In this document: positions 5,103-6,594 of the stretch, one piece after another
How the letters are laid out: each line of letters begins with the position of its first letter
Position numbering within the stretch: the stretch's first letter is position 1
From: Syntrophomonadaceae bacterium
GTDB taxonomy: Bacteria > Bacillota > Ch66 > Ch109
Direction: 5' to 3'
Assembly (NCBI GenBank): GCA_012512295.1
Contig: JAAZDI010000123.1
Span: 1-6,594, forward strand
Length of the DNA stretch: 6,594 nucleotides
Made by a program: the position numbers and the translations under genes
The notes under the pieces: model-generated
The model's database searches: none
Seen by the model: only the letters and a program-made list of their open reading frames with translations
Told to the model about the DNA's origin: nothing

Positions 5103-6197
5103 CTATTTTCGAAGTAGCATTTGTAAGTTTTCTTGACTTGGTGTTACATAAATGGTTTGTTGATGATCATATATGACGTAGCCTGGTTTAGCTCCGGCCG
5201 GTTTTCGGACATGACGACGTAAAACAAAGTCGACCGGAACAGAACTGGAGTGGCGCGCCTGGCTGAAGTAAGCTGCTAAAAGGGCCGCCTCACGGATTGT
5301 TTGACTGCTTACGCCCAGCTCAGGCAGCCAGACAGGGGATGGGGAGCCATCGTCTACCTTGCCGTGTACCCCGTTGGCTTCGGTTACCATCTTATTAGTT
5401 CGAATAATGACATGAGAACCAGGTATTTCTTTGGCGTGCAGCCAGATATCATTTTTTCGGGCCAACCGCATCGTCAAGAAATCATTTTGTTTATTGTTCT
5501 TTCCAACCAGGATTTCATAACCATCGGAGGACCGGAAGGACATAAAGCTCACTTCTCTGTCTTGAAGTTTCGCAAGCTGACCGGATTTTGTTTTTGATTT
5601 AGACTGTCTAGTTTTATTATTCGTCCTTCTTACCCCGCCCGTCTTCTTGGCCGCTGATTTTTTCTCTCCGTAGTGTGGGCTTTGCTTATTTAAGCTGTCC
5701 TGCTTCCTGGGAGCTGAACCGTTTTTTCCAATTAATCGCCCGGTTGTCATAAGCAGCTTTTCGTCAACTGGCTGAGGTCGCCGGTAGCCCTGCTCGATCA
5801 ACTCTAGACTAATTTCTTCTAAGTCTTCTAAAGTGGTCGCCAATTCAAGCGATTGTTTAACTGATTCCAGGTAGGCAATTTCCTCTTGGCTGAGGCGCAA
5901 CTGATCTTGGACCACTTCTAAACTGCGTCGGGCTTTATTATAAAGCTTAAAATAGTGTTGCGCATTTTCGGCTGGTGAAAGTTGGGGGAATAGGGGAATA
6001 GTTACAAAAGCATCACCCGGTTCGGTGATGTTTTTTAGGGTGATTTCTTCCATTCCCCGGGATATTTGGTAAAGATAGGTCATCAGGAGCTGGCCAAAAA
6101 GGCGGTAGCGTTCAGCTTCCTGGACATCAGACAAGCTTTCCTCGCGCAAGGAAAGTTTGCGATAGGCCCGTCCTAACTCTGACTCTAGATTTCGCAT
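5103..6197 (-). CDS. rqcH: RqcH/NFACT-family protein, C-terminal part after a frameshift
   Basis: This 364-aa frame holds the long coiled coil (about 1-135) and NFACT-R domain (about 222-356) of RqcH, also annotated fibronectin-binding protein FbpA or YloA. RqcH binds 60S-like stalled 50S-peptidyl-tRNA complexes and directs C-terminal alanine tailing in ribosome rescue. Diagnostic motifs are GKNNKQNDFLT (232-242), DIWLHAKEIPGSHVIIR (250-266), AALLAAYFSQARHSSSVPVDF (split over 304-324), VRKPAGAKPGYVIY (330-343) and TIYVTP (348-353). Two oddities are a Lys/Arg/Ser-rich linker (about 155-212) and an apparent insertion of some 20-25 residues (268-297) inside NFACT-R. The ATG at 6197 has no ribosome binding site and sits mid-coiled-coil, so it is not a true start; the N-terminal half is in another frame at 6185-6594. 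Confidence 0.85.
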   Translation of the reverse strand: MRNLESELGRAYRKLSLREESLSDVQEAERYRLFGQLLMTYLYQISRGMEEITLKNITEPGDAFVTIPLFPQLSPAENAQHYFKLYNKARRSLEVVQDQLRLSQEEIAYLESVKQSLELATTLEDLEEISLELIEQGYRRPQPVDEKLLMTTGRLIGKNGSAPRKQDSLNKQSPHYGEKKSAAKKTGGVRRTNNKTRQSKSKTKSGQLAKLQDREVSFMSFRSSDGYEILVGKNNKQNDFLTMRLARKNDIWLHAKEIPGSHVIIRTNKMVTEANGVHGKVDDGSPSPVWLPELGVSSQTIREAALLAAYFSQARHSSSVPVDFVLRRHVRKPAGAKPGYVIYDHQQTIYVTPSQENLQMLLRK

Positions 6198-6594
6198 AAG
6201 CGACTGCTTAAACTAGACCAACGAAGCTGACGCTGTTTTATTTGATAAAAGGTGTCTAGCAATTCGTTCATCTTTGGGATCTGGTAAGCTTGCCGGGATT
6301 CGCTTGCCAGATGGTGCAGCGGGATCGCGGCAAATTCAACCAGGTTTATGGACCGGGGAAAGGCCAGCCATTGTTTAATGAGGACGTCAAGATTTGCTTG
6401 ATTTGTCTTTATCTCTTTCGGACTAGTCGATAACCCGGTTTGGTTGAAATTGTCCATCTGACTGCTAATGACCAAAGTGGGTTGAAATTCTCGCTCGATT
6501 AAAGATCTTTGAATTTGGCCGAACGACTGTTCCAGCCGGGAAAGCTCATATTCACCACACTCTTCAAGCAGTGTGTGCTCATTGAGCCCAGCCC
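6185..6594 (-). CDS. rqcH: RqcH/NFACT-family protein, upstream fragment, broken by the frameshift and cut by the window edge
   Basis: This frame is open from the right edge to a TAG at 6185-6187. A TTG at 6475 is only an internal codon: the same frame continues upstream through sequence reading ...LIEREFQPTLVISS, with no stop to base 6594. The piece corresponds to the end of the NFACT-N part and the start of the coiled coil, with FAAIPLHHL matching the family's SAIPLxHL and MNELLDTFYQIKQRQ matching its LLDxFYxxK. Its last residues (SSRLCEI) do not fit the family, whereas the sister frame continues naturally as KQSLMRNLESELGRAY. The N-terminal region, with the tRNA-binding Asp-Arg pair known in RqcH, lies outside the window. 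Confidence 0.8.
   Translation of the reverse strand, partial: AGLNEHTLLEECGEYELSRLEQSFGQIQRSLIEREFQPTLVISSQMDNFNQTGLSTSPKEIKTNQANLDVLIKQWLAFPRSINLVEFAAIPLHHLASESRQAYQIPKMNELLDTFYQIKQRQLRWSSLSSRLCEI
6207..6215 (-). other. rqcH: Frameshift site in rqcH
   Basis: On the minus strand the sequence reads TCT AGT TTA AGC in the upstream frame. The downstream frame needs AAG at 6209-6207, one base back. Adding a single A or T in TTTAA would give WSSLKQSLMRNL and restore a continuous protein. In the downstream frame a TAG sits at 6215-6213, so the switch must occur between it and the upstream frame's stop at 6187. No X XXY YYZ slippery heptamer is present. Confidence 0.75.

Noticed and set aside
6473..6475. 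TTG as the start of a separate 96-aa gene
   Set aside because: The frame continues without a stop to the window edge with RqcH-like sequence, so this is an internal leucine codon.

Overview
The window looks like chromosomal DNA of an anaerobic Firmicute, probably of the class Clostridia. This is inferred from strong AGGAGG-type ribosome binding sites, GTG and TTG starts, moderate-to-low GC, and the gene families: an oxygen-sensitive 2-hydroxyacyl-CoA dehydratase activase, a LarA-family racemase, a REC-HD-GYP regulator and an RqcH/NFACT protein. No tRNA, rRNA, CRISPR array, transposase or phage gene was seen.

Left part (1-3133): positions 1-167 hold nothing I can name. A BadF/HgdC-type activase (minus strand, 168-1163) is divergent from a LarA-like nickel-dependent 2-hydroxyacid racemase (plus strand, 1507-2802). 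The 343-bp gap between them carries a 14-bp tandem direct repeat, two 13-bp palindromes, promoter-like boxes, a possible 9-codon leader ORF and a leader RNA that can fold in two mutually exclusive ways around the only plausible larA ribosome binding site. A stand-alone HPt phosphotransfer protein (2792-3133) overlaps the end of larA by 11 bp and is almost certainly translationally coupled to it.

Middle part (3134-5100): convergent to the HPt gene is a REC-HD-GYP response regulator (minus strand, 3207-4205), predicted to be a c-di-GMP phosphodiesterase with all key residues present. Its 320-bp upstream gap contains a perfect 9-1-9 palindrome over a promoter-like sequence and a compound stem-loop with GGAGG in its loop. 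A 177-aa coiled-coil protein of unknown function (4526-5059) follows, ending in a strong hairpin shared with the convergent rqcH gene.

Right part (5103-6594): an RqcH/NFACT-family gene on the minus strand runs off the right edge and is broken by an apparent one-base loss near 6207-6212.

Working picture: the left pair could link stereochemical inversion of a 2-hydroxyacid (LarA) with (R)-2-hydroxyacyl-CoA dehydration (activase). The HPt and REC-HD-GYP proteins add a phosphorelay/c-di-GMP layer next to it. The functional links are inference from layout; the family assignments rest on motifs read directly in the translations.
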